Source: Pseudoxanthomonas sp. z9
GTDB lineage: Bacteria; Pseudomonadota; Gammaproteobacteria; Xanthomonadales; Xanthomonadaceae
Assembly: GCF_006542425.1 (NCBI RefSeq)
Contig: NZ_VFID01000004.1
Span: forward strand, 434,001-498,000
Length of the DNA stretch: 64,000 bases
Direction of reading: 5' to 3'
Shown here: positions 8,231 through 17,130 of the stretch, in pieces
Layout: every line of letters starts with the position of its first letter
Numbering within the stretch: the stretch's first letter is position 1
Translations under genes and position numbers: made by a program
The notes under the pieces: model-generated
What the model saw: the letters and a program-made list of their open reading frames with translations, nothing else
What the model was told of the DNA's origin: nothing
Databases searched by the model: none

Positions 8231-10291
8231 ATGTCGTACAGCACACCCCAAATCCGCAACGTGGCCCTGGCAGGCCACCCTGGCGCCGGCAAAACAACGC
8301 TTTTCGAAGCCCTGCTGCATGCCGGCGGCACCCTCCAGACGGCAGGCACCATCGAACGCGGCACCACCGTGTCCGATCACGATCCCATTGAAAAGGCGCG
8401 CGGCCACTCGATCGACACTGCCATCGCCAGCACCGACCACCTGGCGGCATCCGGCGAACGCATCCACCTCAACCTGATCGACACGCCCGGCTATCCGGAA
8501 TTCCGCGGCCCGGCGCTGTCGGCGCTGTCGGCGGTGGAAACCGCGCTGATCGTCGTCGATGCCGACACCGGCGTGGCCCACGGCACCCGCCGCCTGATGG
8601 AACGCGCCCGCCAGCGCAACCTGTGCCGGGCCATCGTGGTGAACAAGATCGACCACGAGAGCGCCGACTGCGCGCGCGTGCTGGCCGATCTGCGCGAATC
8701 CTTCGGTCCGGAAGTGCTGCCGCTCAATCTGCCGGCCGACGCCGGCCGGAAGGTGGTGGACTGCTTCGGCAATGCGCAGGGCGATTCCGATCTGGGTCCG
8801 GTGGCCGACTGGCACCAGAAGATCATCGACCAGGTGGTGGAGATCAACGAAACGGTGATGGAACACTTCCTGGATGCCGGCGAAGGCGGCCTGTCCGGCG
8901 CGGAACTGCACGACGCGTTCGAGCAGTGCCTGCGCGAAGGGCATCTGGTGCCGGTCTGCTTCGTGTCCGCGCGCACCGGGGCTGGCGTGCCCGAACTGCT
9001 GGATGTGGCCGAGCGCCTGTTCCCGCATCCGGGCGAGGGCAATCCACCGCCGTTCCAGCGCACCAACGGCGCCGGCACCGAAGCGGTGCGGGCGCAACCG
9101 GACCCGCAGGCGCACGTCATCGCCGACGTATTCAAGATCGTCAACGATCCCTTCGTCGGCAAGCTGGGCATCTTCCGGGTCTACCAGGGCACGGTGAAGA
9201 AGGAGGGTTCGCTGTTCGTCGACGACGGCAAGAAGGCGTTCAAGGTCGCGCACCTGTTCAAGCTCAAGGGCAAGGACCACGCCGAGATCGACCAGGCCGT
9301 TCCCGGCGACATCGCCGCCATCCCCAAGATCGAGGACCTTCATTTCGACGCCGTGCTGCACGACAGCCACGACGAGGACCACATCCATCTGGAGCCGGTG
9401 GATTTCCCCCGTCCGATGTTCGGCCTGGCGATCGAGGCGGCCAGCAAGGGCCAGGAGCAGAAGCTGTCCACCGCCCTGCAGAAGCTGGCCGAGGAAGACC
9501 CCGCCTTCGTGGTCGAGCACACGGCCGAACTCAACGAGACCGTCATCCGTGGCCTCTCCGATCTGCACCTGCGGGTGATGCTGGAGCGGCTCAAGGACCG
9601 CCATGGCGTCGAAGTGAAGACCCGCCCGCCGCGCATCGCCTACCGCGAGACCATCTCCGCGAAGGCGGACGGTCATCACCGGCACAAGAAGCAGACCGGC
9701 GGCGCCGGCCAGTTCGGCGAGGTGTCGTTGCGGGTCGAACCGCTGGCGCGCGGCCAGGGCTTCGAGTTCGTGGACGAGGTCAAGGGCGGCACCATCCCCG
9801 GCCAGTTCATGCCCGCGGTGGAAAAAGGCGTGCGCCAGGTGCTCGCCAGCGGCGCGGTGGCCGGCTACCCCCTGCAGGACCTGCGCGTGGTGATCCTGGA
9901 TGGCAAGCACCATCCGGTGGACAGCAAGGAGGTCGCGTTCGTGGCCGCCGGCAAGAAAGCCTTCCTGGATGCCATCGGCAAGGCACGTCCACAGGTGCTG
10001 GAGCCGGTGGTGGATCTGGAGGTCGCCGCGCCGGAGGCCCAGGTCGGCGACATCACCGGCGGGCTGTCCAGCAAGCGCGCGCGGATCAACGGCACCGATG
10101 CGGTGCGCGGGGAAATCATCGTCCGGGCACAGGTGCCGCTGTCCGAACTGGACGGCTACGCCGCGGAACTGAAGTCGGTGACCGCCGGCAGGGGCCGCTA
10201 CAACCTGGATTTCAGCCACTACGAACCGGTGCCGGGCAACGTCCAGCAGAAGCTGGCCGAGGCGTACAAGCCCAAACCCGAGGACGACTGA
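8231..10291 (+). CDS. Elongation factor G-like GTPase (EF-G paralogue)
   Basis: 686-residue translational GTPase of the bacterial EF-G-like branch. The P-loop GHPGAGKT lies at 15-22, G2 RGTTVSDHDPIEKARGHSI near 43-61, G3 DTPG at 84-87 and G4 NKID at 138-141. Domain II follows (IADVFKIVNDPFVGKLGIFRVY). Domain IV and the EF-G C-terminus are present, including TGGAGQFGEVSLRV and GGTIPGQFMPAVEKG. The sequence is divergent from canonical fusA, and no tuf or rps genes are near, so this is the accessory paralogue. Its role is uncertain; recycling or stress translation are proposed for relatives. A strong GGGAGG precedes the ATG. Confidence 0.88.
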   Translation: MSYSTPQIRNVALAGHPGAGKTTLFEALLHAGGTLQTAGTIERGTTVSDHDPIEKARGHSIDTAIASTDHLAASGERIHLNLIDTPGYPEFRGPALSALSAVETALIVVDADTGVAHGTRRLMERARQRNLCRAIVVNKIDHESADCARVLADLRESFGPEVLPLNLPADAGRKVVDCFGNAQGDSDLGPVADWHQKIIDQVVEINETVMEHFLDAGEGGLSGAELHDAFEQCLREGHLVPVCFVSARTGAGVPELLDVAERLFPHPGEGNPPPFQRTNGAGTEAVRAQPDPQAHVIADVFKIVNDPFVGKLGIFRVYQGTVKKEGSLFVDDGKKAFKVAHLFKLKGKDHAEIDQAVPGDIAAIPKIEDLHFDAVLHDSHDEDHIHLEPVDFPRPMFGLAIEAASKGQEQKLSTALQKLAEEDPAFVVEHTAELNETVIRGLSDLHLRVMLERLKDRHGVEVKTRPPRIAYRETISAKADGHHRHKKQTGGAGQFGEVSLRVEPLARGQGFEFVDEVKGGTIPGQFMPAVEKGVRQVLASGAVAGYPLQDLRVVILDGKHHPVDSKEVAFVAAGKKAFLDAIGKARPQVLEPVVDLEVAAPEAQVGDITGGLSSKRARINGTDAVRGEIIVRAQVPLSELDGYAAELKSVTAGRGRYNLDFSHYEPVPGNVQQKLAEAYKPKPEDD

Positions 10292-10456
10292 GCGTCGCGG
10301 CCGGGCGGATCGCCGACGACGATCCGCCCGCCCCTCCACCCGCAACCATGCCTTCCGTGCCGCGCTCGTTGCCTGTTTTCAGGGCCGATTCCGCGCTTCC
10401 GATCGCGCCATCCGCCGGAAACCGCAAAAAAAAGCGGTGAATTGGCGCTTTGCTAC

Positions 10457-10486
10457 TTGTGCGACGCGTTTTCTTTGTCCTACATT
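10457..10486 (+). promoter_or_regulatory. Possible sigma-70 promoter of the HU-like gene
   Basis: TTGTGC at 10457-10462 and TACATT at 10481-10486 are separated by 18 bases. They lie about 60 bases before the HU-like start, in a locally AT-richer stretch. Read by eye only. Confidence 0.35.
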
Positions 10487-10545
10487 GCGCCTGCCGACGC
10501 GGTCGGCCCGATTACCCACCTACAGACTGTAAAAACAGGACACTT

Positions 10546-10944
10546 ATGGCAAAGAGCACCAAGAAGGCAGCGCCGAAAAAGGCCGCCAAGAAAGCCGCAC
10601 CGAAGGCCGCTGCCAAGCCGGCAGCCCCGAAGCCGATCAAGGAAGCGCTGAGCAAGTCCGGCCTGGTCGCCCACATCGCTGAAGCCACCGCCGTGGCCGC
10701 GAAGGACGTGCGCGCCGTGCTGGCTTCGCTGGAAAGCGCCGTGCACGCCTCCATCAGCAAGAAGGGCGCTGGCTCCTTCACCCTGCCGGGCCTGCTGAAG
10801 ATCAGCGCCATCAACGTGCCGGCCAAGCCGAAGCGCAAGGGCATCAATCCGTTCACCAAGGAAGAGCAGTGGTTCGCCGCCAAGCCCGCCTCGGTGAAGG
10901 TGAAGGTCCGTCCGCTCAAGAAGCTGAAGGACGCCGCGGCCTGA
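10546..10944 (+). CDS. HU-family DNA-binding protein with lysine/alanine-rich N-terminal tail
   Basis: 132 residues. Residues 1-30 are a basic tail built from KKAAPKKAAKK-type units that resembles histone H1 tails. Residues 31-130 form an HU/IHF-type fold, with GSFTLPGLLKI and the DNA-binding arm KPKRKGINPFTKEEQ. HU proteins bend and compact DNA; tailed versions are known in several lineages, including Xanthomonadales. It is a single-gene unit with its own promoter candidate upstream and a strong terminator downstream. A small SET-domain protein elsewhere in the window could use such tails as substrate, which is speculative. Confidence 0.88.
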   Translation: MAKSTKKAAPKKAAKKAAPKAAAKPAAPKPIKEALSKSGLVAHIAEATAVAAKDVRAVLASLESAVHASISKKGAGSFTLPGLLKISAINVPAKPKRKGINPFTKEEQWFAAKPASVKVKVRPLKKLKDAAA

Positions 10945-10967
10945 TCCCAGGCGCGACACCCGCATCG

Positions 10968-11002
10968 AAAAACGGGACGGCCCAGCCGTCCCGTTTTTTT
11001 TT
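10968..11002 (+). terminator. Strong rho-independent terminator
   Basis: Perfect stem CGGGACGG / CCGTCCCG with a five-base loop, flanked by an A-run and followed by about nine Ts. It lies 24 bases after the HU-like stop codon. Confidence 0.92.
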
Positions 11003-11131
11003 GCCTCGCCTGCCCCCGAATGGAACCGGGCACACCGGCCCGCCCTGCCATGGGTCATGCTTGCAACACCCGCCGCTCATCCCCATTGCAGGGAAGTATT
11101 CCCCTTTCCGCACGACCGAGGATCGACCCGC

Positions 11132-11758
11132 ATGAAGATTCAAGGCTTCCTGGAACAACTGCTCAAGTCCCAGACCGGCGGTAGCCTGCTCAACGCCGAT
11201 TTCGGCAAGGGCGCGGTGGCCGGCGGCGCGCTGGGCCTGCTGCTCGGCAAGAATCGCAAGACCCGCAAGCTCGCCACTTATGGCGGCCTGGCGGCGATCG
11301 GCGTGATGGCCTACCAGGCCTATCGCGATCACCAGCAGCAGACCGCCGCCACCACCAGCGAACCGCGCACCGTCGATCGCCTGCCGCCACCGCAGGCCGA
11401 GCAGCACAGCCAGGCCATCCTGCGGGCGCTGATCGCCGCCGCCAAGGCCGACGGCCACGTCGATGATCGCGAACGCGCCGTGATCGAGGGCGAATTCCGC
11501 CGCCTCGGCGACGATGCCGAACTGCAGCGCTGGCTGCAGGCGGAGCTGCAGAAGCCGCTGGATCCGGCCGAGGTCGCGCAGGCCGGCGACACCCCGGAAG
11601 TGGCATCGGAGATGTACCTCGCCAGCCTGATGGTGGTCGACGAGCAGAACTTCATGGAGCGTGCCTACCTGGATGAACTGGCGCGGCAACTGAAACTGGA
11701 TGCCGACCTGAAGAACCGCCTGGAGCGCCAACTGGCGGAACAGGCCGCACGCGCCTGA
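11132..11758 (+). CDS. YebE/DUF533 inner-membrane TerB-like protein
   Basis: 208-residue DUF533 (YebE-type) protein. The N-terminal glycine-rich stretch (GKGAVAGGALGLLLG) and a hydrophobic segment (LATYGGLAAIGVMAYQAY) suggest membrane insertion. The C-terminal half (ILRALIAAAKADGHVDDRERAVIEG onward) is a helical TerB-like domain with acidic metal-site residues. I chose the ATG at 11132 (MKIQGFLEQLL), which matches the family start. Function is unknown; envelope stress is suggested by the family. The M23 peptidase follows with a one-base gap. Confidence 0.82.
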   Translation: MKIQGFLEQLLKSQTGGSLLNADFGKGAVAGGALGLLLGKNRKTRKLATYGGLAAIGVMAYQAYRDHQQQTAATTSEPRTVDRLPPPQAEQHSQAILRALIAAAKADGHVDDRERAVIEGEFRRLGDDAELQRWLQAELQKPLDPAEVAQAGDTPEVASEMYLASLMVVDEQNFMERAYLDELARQLKLDADLKNRLERQLAEQAARA

Positions 11759-11759
11759 C

Positions 11760-12338
11760 ATGCATGTGCCGCCCTCGCCCCGCCGCCATCGTGGGCGTCG
11801 CGTCCTGGTCGTGCTGGCGGTGGCGGCACTGCTGGCCTGGCTGGCAGCGTGGTCATGGCGGCAACCCTTCCTGTTGCCGCTGCGCACCCTGTGGGAACTG
11901 TCGCGCCTGCCCGCGTCCACCGCGTTGCCGGTGCCGGTGCATGGCGTTGCCGCGCGCGACATCGCGGCCACGTTTGGCGCTCCGCGCGGCAACGATCGCC
12001 AGCACGCGGGCGTGGACATCTTCGCGCGCCGGGGAACGCCGGTACTGAGCAGCACCCGTGGCGTGATCACTGCCATCCGCGACAGCGGCCTGGGCGGTCG
12101 CCAGGTCTGGGTGCTGGGGCCGGGAATGGAACGCTACTACTACGCCCACCTGGACGACTGGGCCCCCGGCCTGGCCAGCGGCGACGTGGTGGCGGCCGGG
12201 ACGCCGCTGGGCACGGTGGGCACCACCGGCAATGCGAAGGGCACGCCACCCCACCTGCATTTCGGCATCTATGCCCGCGACGGCGCACGCGACCCCCTGC
12301 CCAGGCTGCGCGCCGGCGCGGCATCGGGACGACGCTGA
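11760..12338 (+). CDS. M23-family (LytM) zinc metallopeptidase, membrane-anchored
   Basis: 192 residues. An N-terminal hydrophobic anchor (VLVVLAVAALLAWLAAW) precedes a LytM domain facing the periplasm. The zinc ligands are complete: H82 and D86 in RQHAGVDIF, and H167 in PHLHFGIY, with H130 and H165 as catalytic histidines. It is therefore likely an active cell-wall endopeptidase cleaving peptidoglycan stem peptides. The domain is compact, without coiled coils, unlike EnvC or NlpD. It follows the YebE-like gene directly. Confidence 0.88.
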   Translation: MHVPPSPRRHRGRRVLVVLAVAALLAWLAAWSWRQPFLLPLRTLWELSRLPASTALPVPVHGVAARDIAATFGAPRGNDRQHAGVDIFARRGTPVLSSTRGVITAIRDSGLGGRQVWVLGPGMERYYYAHLDDWAPGLASGDVVAAGTPLGTVGTTGNAKGTPPHLHFGIYARDGARDPLPRLRAGAASGRR

Positions 12339-12433
12339 ATCCGCGGCCGGCGGAACACTCCATCGCGGCGGCGGGCCTCGTGCCGGCACCAGGGCGCGCC
12401 TATCTTGCCCTTGTCTCCCCGCGGTGCCCATCC

Positions 12434-12739
12434 ATGGCCAATCGTCCCCAACGCTATCGCATCACCGTCACGCCCGTGGAGGCGGATGGCCTGCCCTGCA
12501 CCAGCCGGTGCACCATCGAATTCGAGCATCACTGCCACGACGACTGGATGCGGGTACTGGAGAACGTGCAGCGGCTCCGCGGCTTCACCGGCGACGAGCG
12601 CGCCGCGCTGGTGATCGGCGCCAAGCTGCTCGACGGCCTCATGGCCGACCATCGCCATGATCAGGACGATCTGTTCGCCCCCCTGCGCCCCCATGTCGAG
12701 GCGTTCCTGCAGGACCTCAAGCAACGCGCGCCCGGCTGA
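12434..12739 (+). CDS. DUF3861-like small protein
   Basis: 101 residues, no signal peptide or membrane segment. The opening RYRITVTPVE, followed by FEHHCHDDWMRVLENVQRLRG and a C-terminal PLRPHVEAFLQDLK, matches my memory of the DUF3861 family, a small cytoplasmic protein of unknown function. It is rich in His and Asp in the middle (FEHHCHDD, DHRHDQDD), which might bind metal; this is only composition. Confidence 0.7.
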   Translation: MANRPQRYRITVTPVEADGLPCTSRCTIEFEHHCHDDWMRVLENVQRLRGFTGDERAALVIGAKLLDGLMADHRHDQDDLFAPLRPHVEAFLQDLKQRAPG

Positions 12740-12827
12740 GCGGAGGATCGCCGCCACCGGTTAGCCGGCGGACAGAATCCCCGCGTTATCGTGCGGTGAC
12801 TCCCTTTTTCACGGATCTCGACACCGC

Positions 12828-13403
12828 ATGACTCCACGCTTTCGCCCGCTGGCGTCGACCGCCCTGCTCGGACTGCTGTTGCTGCTGGCCGGCTGCGGCA
12901 CCATGAACGCGGTCACCGGTTTCTTCGGCGATCAGATCAGCTTCACCGAACCCCAGTTGCAAAAACGGCTCGACCGCAGCTTCCCGCGCGAGTTCGACAA
13001 GCTCGGCGGACTGGTGTCGGCCACGCTCAGCCATCCCCGCCTGTCGCTGGCCGGGGGCGATGATCGCCTGCGACTGGATTTCGACATCGGCGTCAGCGCG
13101 ATTGGCGCGGGCGACGTCGCCCGCGGACGCTTCGCCGTCGCCAGCCGCCTGCGTTACGACCCCGCCACCCAAGGCCTGCATCTGGACAACCCGGAACTGC
13201 TGAGCGTGGACCTGCCCGGTTCCGGCAGCGTCATGAAGGGCGGCACCCGCGAACTCATCAATGCGGTGCTGGTCGAATACGCGCGCCAGGAACCGCTCTA
13301 CCGCATCGACAACGACGTGCTGGACCGCCTGCCGCGCGGCAAGCACATCGGCGCGACCCTCATCGAAAACGGAAAAATCGTGGTGAAACTGGATGGACGC
13401 TGA
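12828..13403 (+). CDS. DUF1439 lipoprotein
   Basis: 191-residue lipoprotein with lipobox LLAGC (C23). The mature part (SFTEPQLQKRLDRSFP, then VASRLRYDPATQGLHLDNPELL) is the DUF1439 fold seen in E. coli YceB, a predicted lipid-binding outer-membrane lipoprotein of unknown role. It overlaps the next gene, a DUF1439 paralogue, by 11 bases. Confidence 0.82.
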   Translation: MTPRFRPLASTALLGLLLLLAGCGTMNAVTGFFGDQISFTEPQLQKRLDRSFPREFDKLGGLVSATLSHPRLSLAGGDDRLRLDFDIGVSAIGAGDVARGRFAVASRLRYDPATQGLHLDNPELLSVDLPGSGSVMKGGTRELINAVLVEYARQEPLYRIDNDVLDRLPRGKHIGATLIENGKIVVKLDGR

Positions 13404-13998
13404 TACCCGCACCCTGCGCCGACTGCGGCGCTCCCGTCGCCTGCTGGCGGCCGCGCTCGCCGCCAGCACGGCCGCCCTTCCCTTCCCCGCATGGCTCGCG
13501 CATGCCGAACCGGCCGCCGCCATCGCGGCGGACAGCCTGACCCTCACGCCCGCGCAGTTGCAGAGCGCGGCCGAACCGGCATTTCCACGCAAGGAGACCT
13601 GGCTGGGCGGACTGGCGCGCCTGACCCTCAGCCGACCGGTGATTGCCATTCCTGCCGGTGGCGACCGCATCCAGATGGATCTCGACTACGACGCTTCGCT
13701 GGCCGGCAGCGGCAATCGTCAGGGACGCTTCCGGGTCGCCAGCGGACTGCGCTATGACCCGGCCACCCAGGGCCTGCACCTGGAGCACCCGGAATTGCTG
13801 GATTTGCAGGCGGAGGGCCAAGGCAAGCCGATGGACGCGCAGACCCGCGAAATGATCAACGGCCTGCTCGAACAGTACGCGCAGGACGAACCGATCTATC
13901 GGCTCGACGCCGAGGCGCTGGCGCAAATCCCGGGCACCCTTTCGTCCGACGCCATCCGCATTCGGGATGGACAGGTCCACCTGCGCCTGGGCCAGTGA
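13393..13998 (+). CDS. DUF1439 paralogue, exported
   Basis: 201 residues with a basic N-terminus and a hydrophobic stretch (LLAAALAASTAALPFPAWLAHAEP) that looks like a Sec signal peptide without a lipobox. The mature domain repeats the pattern of the upstream gene: RYDPATQGLHLEHPELLDLQ and ELINAVLVEYARQEP-like MINGLLEQYAQDEPIYRLD. A periplasmic soluble partner of the lipoprotein is a reasonable inference. The start overlaps the stop of the first copy, so translation is probably coupled. Confidence 0.78.
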   Translation: MDADTRTLRRLRRSRRLLAAALAASTAALPFPAWLAHAEPAAAIAADSLTLTPAQLQSAAEPAFPRKETWLGGLARLTLSRPVIAIPAGGDRIQMDLDYDASLAGSGNRQGRFRVASGLRYDPATQGLHLEHPELLDLQAEGQGKPMDAQTREMINGLLEQYAQDEPIYRLDAEALAQIPGTLSSDAIRIRDGQVHLRLGQ

Positions 13999-14061
13999 AC
14001 AAGTAGCGGCGTCCGCTTCCGCCGCTTCCGATTCCCGATCGCCGCACGGCTAGCGGCCTGA

Positions 14062-16287
14062 TCAAAGATCGAAGCGGTAGCTCAGCTTGACCAGCAGTTG
14101 TTCGTCGTCGCGCAACCCGAACGCATCGCCCAGCAACGCACCCGCGCTGTCCCCGAAGCGGTTGTTCTCGCGTCCGCCGCGGCCATACACGACGTACAGA
14201 TAGGACAGCGGCGCCAGTTCGTAGCGATAACGGATCTGGAAACCCAGGTTGCTCAGGCTGAAATCGTTGATCTCGTCGCCGCTGCGCAGTGCATCACCGC
14301 CGGCCATCACCCTGTACGCCTGGCGGGCACGGGCGTCGAGCGCGATCGACTGCAGCTTGACCCGCAGTTCCTGCCGATCGCTGATGGTCCAGTTGAGGCC
14401 GGCATTCACGTGCCACTCGCGACCTTCGAAACTGCCGATCAGATTGTCGTACTGCCAGACCAGCCAGTCCGGGGTGCGGTCGGCATAGAAGCCGCCATAC
14501 AGGCTGAAGGCGTCGTTGATGAAGTAGGTGGCCTGGTATTCGAAGGAATAGCCGATCTCGTCATTGCCGGCCAGGCCGCCGCTCGCCAGATCCGCATAGA
14601 CGTCGTGCGCCCAGTGGCCCTTGCGCGGCCGTTCGTACTCATAATGCGCATTGAAGCGGGCCGGCACGTTCACCGAGCCATGGCCACGGGTCAGCAGGTC
14701 CTCGACCCCCGAGGTGTTGATATTGATCTGGGCATACTCGCTGGCGCCGTTGCGCAGTTGTCCCTGCCGGCTCATCCGGAACTGGTTGTTCAGGCGCTCG
14801 CCGTGGTTGTTGTAAACCGAACTGACCCGCCAGCGCCATTCCTTCGACGAGTAGCGCGAGCTTTCCGGCTGGTCGGCGAAGCGCCGCTTCACCTCCCAGT
14901 GCAGGTAGTTCATGCTGTTGCGCGACAGGTAGCCGGCGTCGTTGATCTGCAGGTCGTTGCCGAAGTGCATGGCGATCCACTGCTGGCGCCAACCATGGTC
15001 CATCTCGTAGTCGGCCCAGACCGTCGCGCCCAGATCGCGGGTGGTGTCGCCGCGCTCGTCGATCTGGCTGCCGAACACGCGGGTACGCACGTTCCAGCGC
15101 GGGGTCGGGCGCCAGTTGTGGTCGATGCCGAACACGGTCGCTTCACGATCGAGGTACGGGCGGTCGACGCGGGTCATCATCATGCCCAGGTTCTGGTCCT
15201 TGAAATCACGCACCAGCCGCAGCGCGTAGAACGAGCGCCCCACCTCGTCCGCCTCGTCGGCGGCGAACACGCCGTACTTGGTTTGCCCGAACGAACCGTT
15301 GAGCTTGACCGCGGCGGTGATGTCGCCGGCGCCGCGCCCGTCATCGGCGGGCCCGCCGACCCGGCGTGTGTACAGCAACTGGCTGAAATCCGAGGGCGTG
15401 GTGTATTCGAACAGGCCCTGGTTCTCGGTGAAGAACGGCCGCTTGTCGCTGATGAAGGTTTCGGTGGCGCTGAAGTTGACCACCAGGTCGTCGCTCTCCA
15501 CCTGGCCGAAATCGGGATTGAGCGTGGCAGTCATCTGGAACTGGCCGTTGGGCTTCCAGAACAGATCCACGCCACCGTCGAAATCGCTGTCGCCACGGAT
15601 ATTGTCGTACAGGCCCGAGACGTACGGCGTGATCGCCAGCAGCGACTGGCTGTATTGCGGAACTTCGATCGGGGTGAATTCGGACAGGAAGCGCGGGCGC
15701 TCGAAACTGGCCACCGGCCAGGCCACGCGCTCGCCGGTGGAACCGACCACGCGATCCAGGTAGATCTTCATCCGGCGAACATCGCCCTCGCCCTTGCGCA
15801 TCGGCGCGATGTACCAGGGAATCAGCATCTCCGCCGACCAGCCCTCCGCATCCTCGCCGACTGCGTGCTTCCAGTTGCCGTCCCAGTCGTCGTTGAATTC
15901 GAATTCGTTGGTGATCACCGCGTCGGCGACGCCATCGGTCGAGGAAATGGTGAAGTTGTAGCCGGTGCGGCCGTCGCCGTCGAAGTCGATCATCAGGTTG
16001 ACCCGGTCCACCTGATCCTCGAAGTCGCGCTGCACGCGCTGGCGGGTGCGGCTGGCGGCGGGCTGGATGTTGCGGAACGCGATCGCCAGTCCATCGGGAG
16101 TGGCCAGTACCCACGCCTCGGTCGGATGGGTGGCCGGCGCGCCGGTCAGCGGCTGGACCTTGCGGAAATCGGTGATGTGCCGCGCGCCCTGCCATTCGGC
16201 CGGGTCGATGCGGCCGTCCACGTCGATGGCCATGGCCGGCGCGGACAGCGCCATCAGGATGGAGAGACTCAGGATTGCCGCGCGCAT
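14062..16287 (-). CDS. DUF5916 outer-membrane beta-barrel protein with CBM9-like N-terminal domain
   Basis: 741 residues with a signal peptide (MRAAILSLSILMALSAPAMA). The N-terminal domain (IDVDGRIDPAEWQGA, ending near residue 190) is a carbohydrate-binding family 9-like beta sandwich. The rest is a DUF5916 domain with many alternating strands and a final aromatic residue pattern (VKLSYRFDL) typical of barrels inserted by BAM. Family motifs PDFGQVESDDLVVNFSATET and FFTENQGLF are present. I took the ATG at 16287 because it yields the signal peptide. Homologues often accompany peptidases or TonB receptors; here it stands alone. Confidence 0.85.
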   Translation of the reverse strand: MRAAILSLSILMALSAPAMAIDVDGRIDPAEWQGARHITDFRKVQPLTGAPATHPTEAWVLATPDGLAIAFRNIQPAASRTRQRVQRDFEDQVDRVNLMIDFDGDGRTGYNFTISSTDGVADAVITNEFEFNDDWDGNWKHAVGEDAEGWSAEMLIPWYIAPMRKGEGDVRRMKIYLDRVVGSTGERVAWPVASFERPRFLSEFTPIEVPQYSQSLLAITPYVSGLYDNIRGDSDFDGGVDLFWKPNGQFQMTATLNPDFGQVESDDLVVNFSATETFISDKRPFFTENQGLFEYTTPSDFSQLLYTRRVGGPADDGRGAGDITAAVKLNGSFGQTKYGVFAADEADEVGRSFYALRLVRDFKDQNLGMMMTRVDRPYLDREATVFGIDHNWRPTPRWNVRTRVFGSQIDERGDTTRDLGATVWADYEMDHGWRQQWIAMHFGNDLQINDAGYLSRNSMNYLHWEVKRRFADQPESSRYSSKEWRWRVSSVYNNHGERLNNQFRMSRQGQLRNGASEYAQININTSGVEDLLTRGHGSVNVPARFNAHYEYERPRKGHWAHDVYADLASGGLAGNDEIGYSFEYQATYFINDAFSLYGGFYADRTPDWLVWQYDNLIGSFEGREWHVNAGLNWTISDRQELRVKLQSIALDARARQAYRVMAGGDALRSGDEINDFSLSNLGFQIRYRYELAPLSYLYVVYGRGGRENNRFGDSAGALLGDAFGLRDDEQLLVKLSYRFDL

Positions 16288-16424
16288 GTCGGGAGTTCCG
16301 GTGGGCTCGTGCCCGTTGGACGCCACCCTAGCGCTCCGGCGGCGGGTCACCGACTGGCGTAGGTCATGTCAACCATTTGGCCGCCGCCTGCATCCCGTCA
16401 TGGCGGCGGCCGGTGTAGCGACGA

Positions 16425-16892
16425 TTACGACTTCGGCTGCAGCATCGTGCCGGTGCACTTCTTGCTGCCGCAGCGGCAGGCCCAGACCTTCTTCAGGCGG
16501 GCGGTGTGCGGCTCGGCCAAGACGATGCCGTAGTTATAGGTCAGTTCCTCGCCAGGCCTGATGTCGCGGATGGCCTCGATGAACACCTTGTCCTTCTTGC
16601 GGTTCTTGCCGTCGTGCTCCTCGATGACCGCCTCGCAGTTGGGGTCGCAGCTGTGGTTGATCCAGCGCGCCTTGTTGCCCTTGTGATTGGCATCGATGAC
16701 GTATTCGTCGTTGAGGGTGAACAGGAAGGTGTGGCCGGATTCCACGTCGCCGCTGTCGTCCTCGTCCACTTCGTCGTGGCTGCGCCGCTTGCCCTTGTAT
16801 TCGACGACACGCTCGCCCTTCTCGAGGGGCGCGATGGCGAATACGCCATTGCCATGGATGTCGGACTTGCGGGCTTCAATCTTGCGGGGCAT
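16425..16892 (-). CDS. Small SET-domain protein-lysine methyltransferase
   Basis: 155 residues, almost only a SET domain plus a post-SET-like zinc motif. The cofactor and catalytic blocks are visible: NHSCDPNC (79-86) and ELTYNYG (116-122). The post-SET cysteines are C139, C141 and C146, with C82 as a possible fourth ligand. SET proteins transfer methyl groups from S-adenosylmethionine to lysine side chains. Bacterial members occur in Xanthomonas, Chlamydia and Legionella; here no effector signal is visible. The start at 16892 gives MPRKIEARKS. Substrate unknown; the tailed HU protein or ribosomal proteins are candidates. Confidence 0.87.
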   Translation of the reverse strand: MPRKIEARKSDIHGNGVFAIAPLEKGERVVEYKGKRRSHDEVDEDDSGDVESGHTFLFTLNDEYVIDANHKGNKARWINHSCDPNCEAVIEEHDGKNRKKDKVFIEAIRDIRPGEELTYNYGIVLAEPHTARLKKVWACRCGSKKCTGTMLQPKS

Positions 16893-17130
16893 GCGGGTTC
16901 CGGTGGACGGGCGGGAACCCGGATTCTCGCTCAGACCGCGCGGGATCCCAAGCATTCCGCTTTCCGGCCGGCACGGGCCGGACGGCGCGAACGCCCCCGT
17001 GGCGCTTCCTCGGCAACGCGACCGGCGCATGAATCCCGGTTGCGCCGGCGTGTCCGGTCGCGTGGAAACCGCGCGTTAAACCGCCTGCTTCCCGCAAACC
17101 ACCCCTGAAAAACCACCACGAGCCGCCGCC

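Noticed and set aside
7589..10345. A 918-codon open frame on the minus strand across the EF-G-like gene
   Set aside because: Only its last 145 codons (the OsmC-like protein from 8026) look like a protein; the rest is antisense to a clear EF-G paralogue and low-complexity.
14098..16362. A 754-codon plus-strand open frame
   Set aside because: Antisense to the DUF5916 barrel gene, His/Ala/Val-rich and without domain features.
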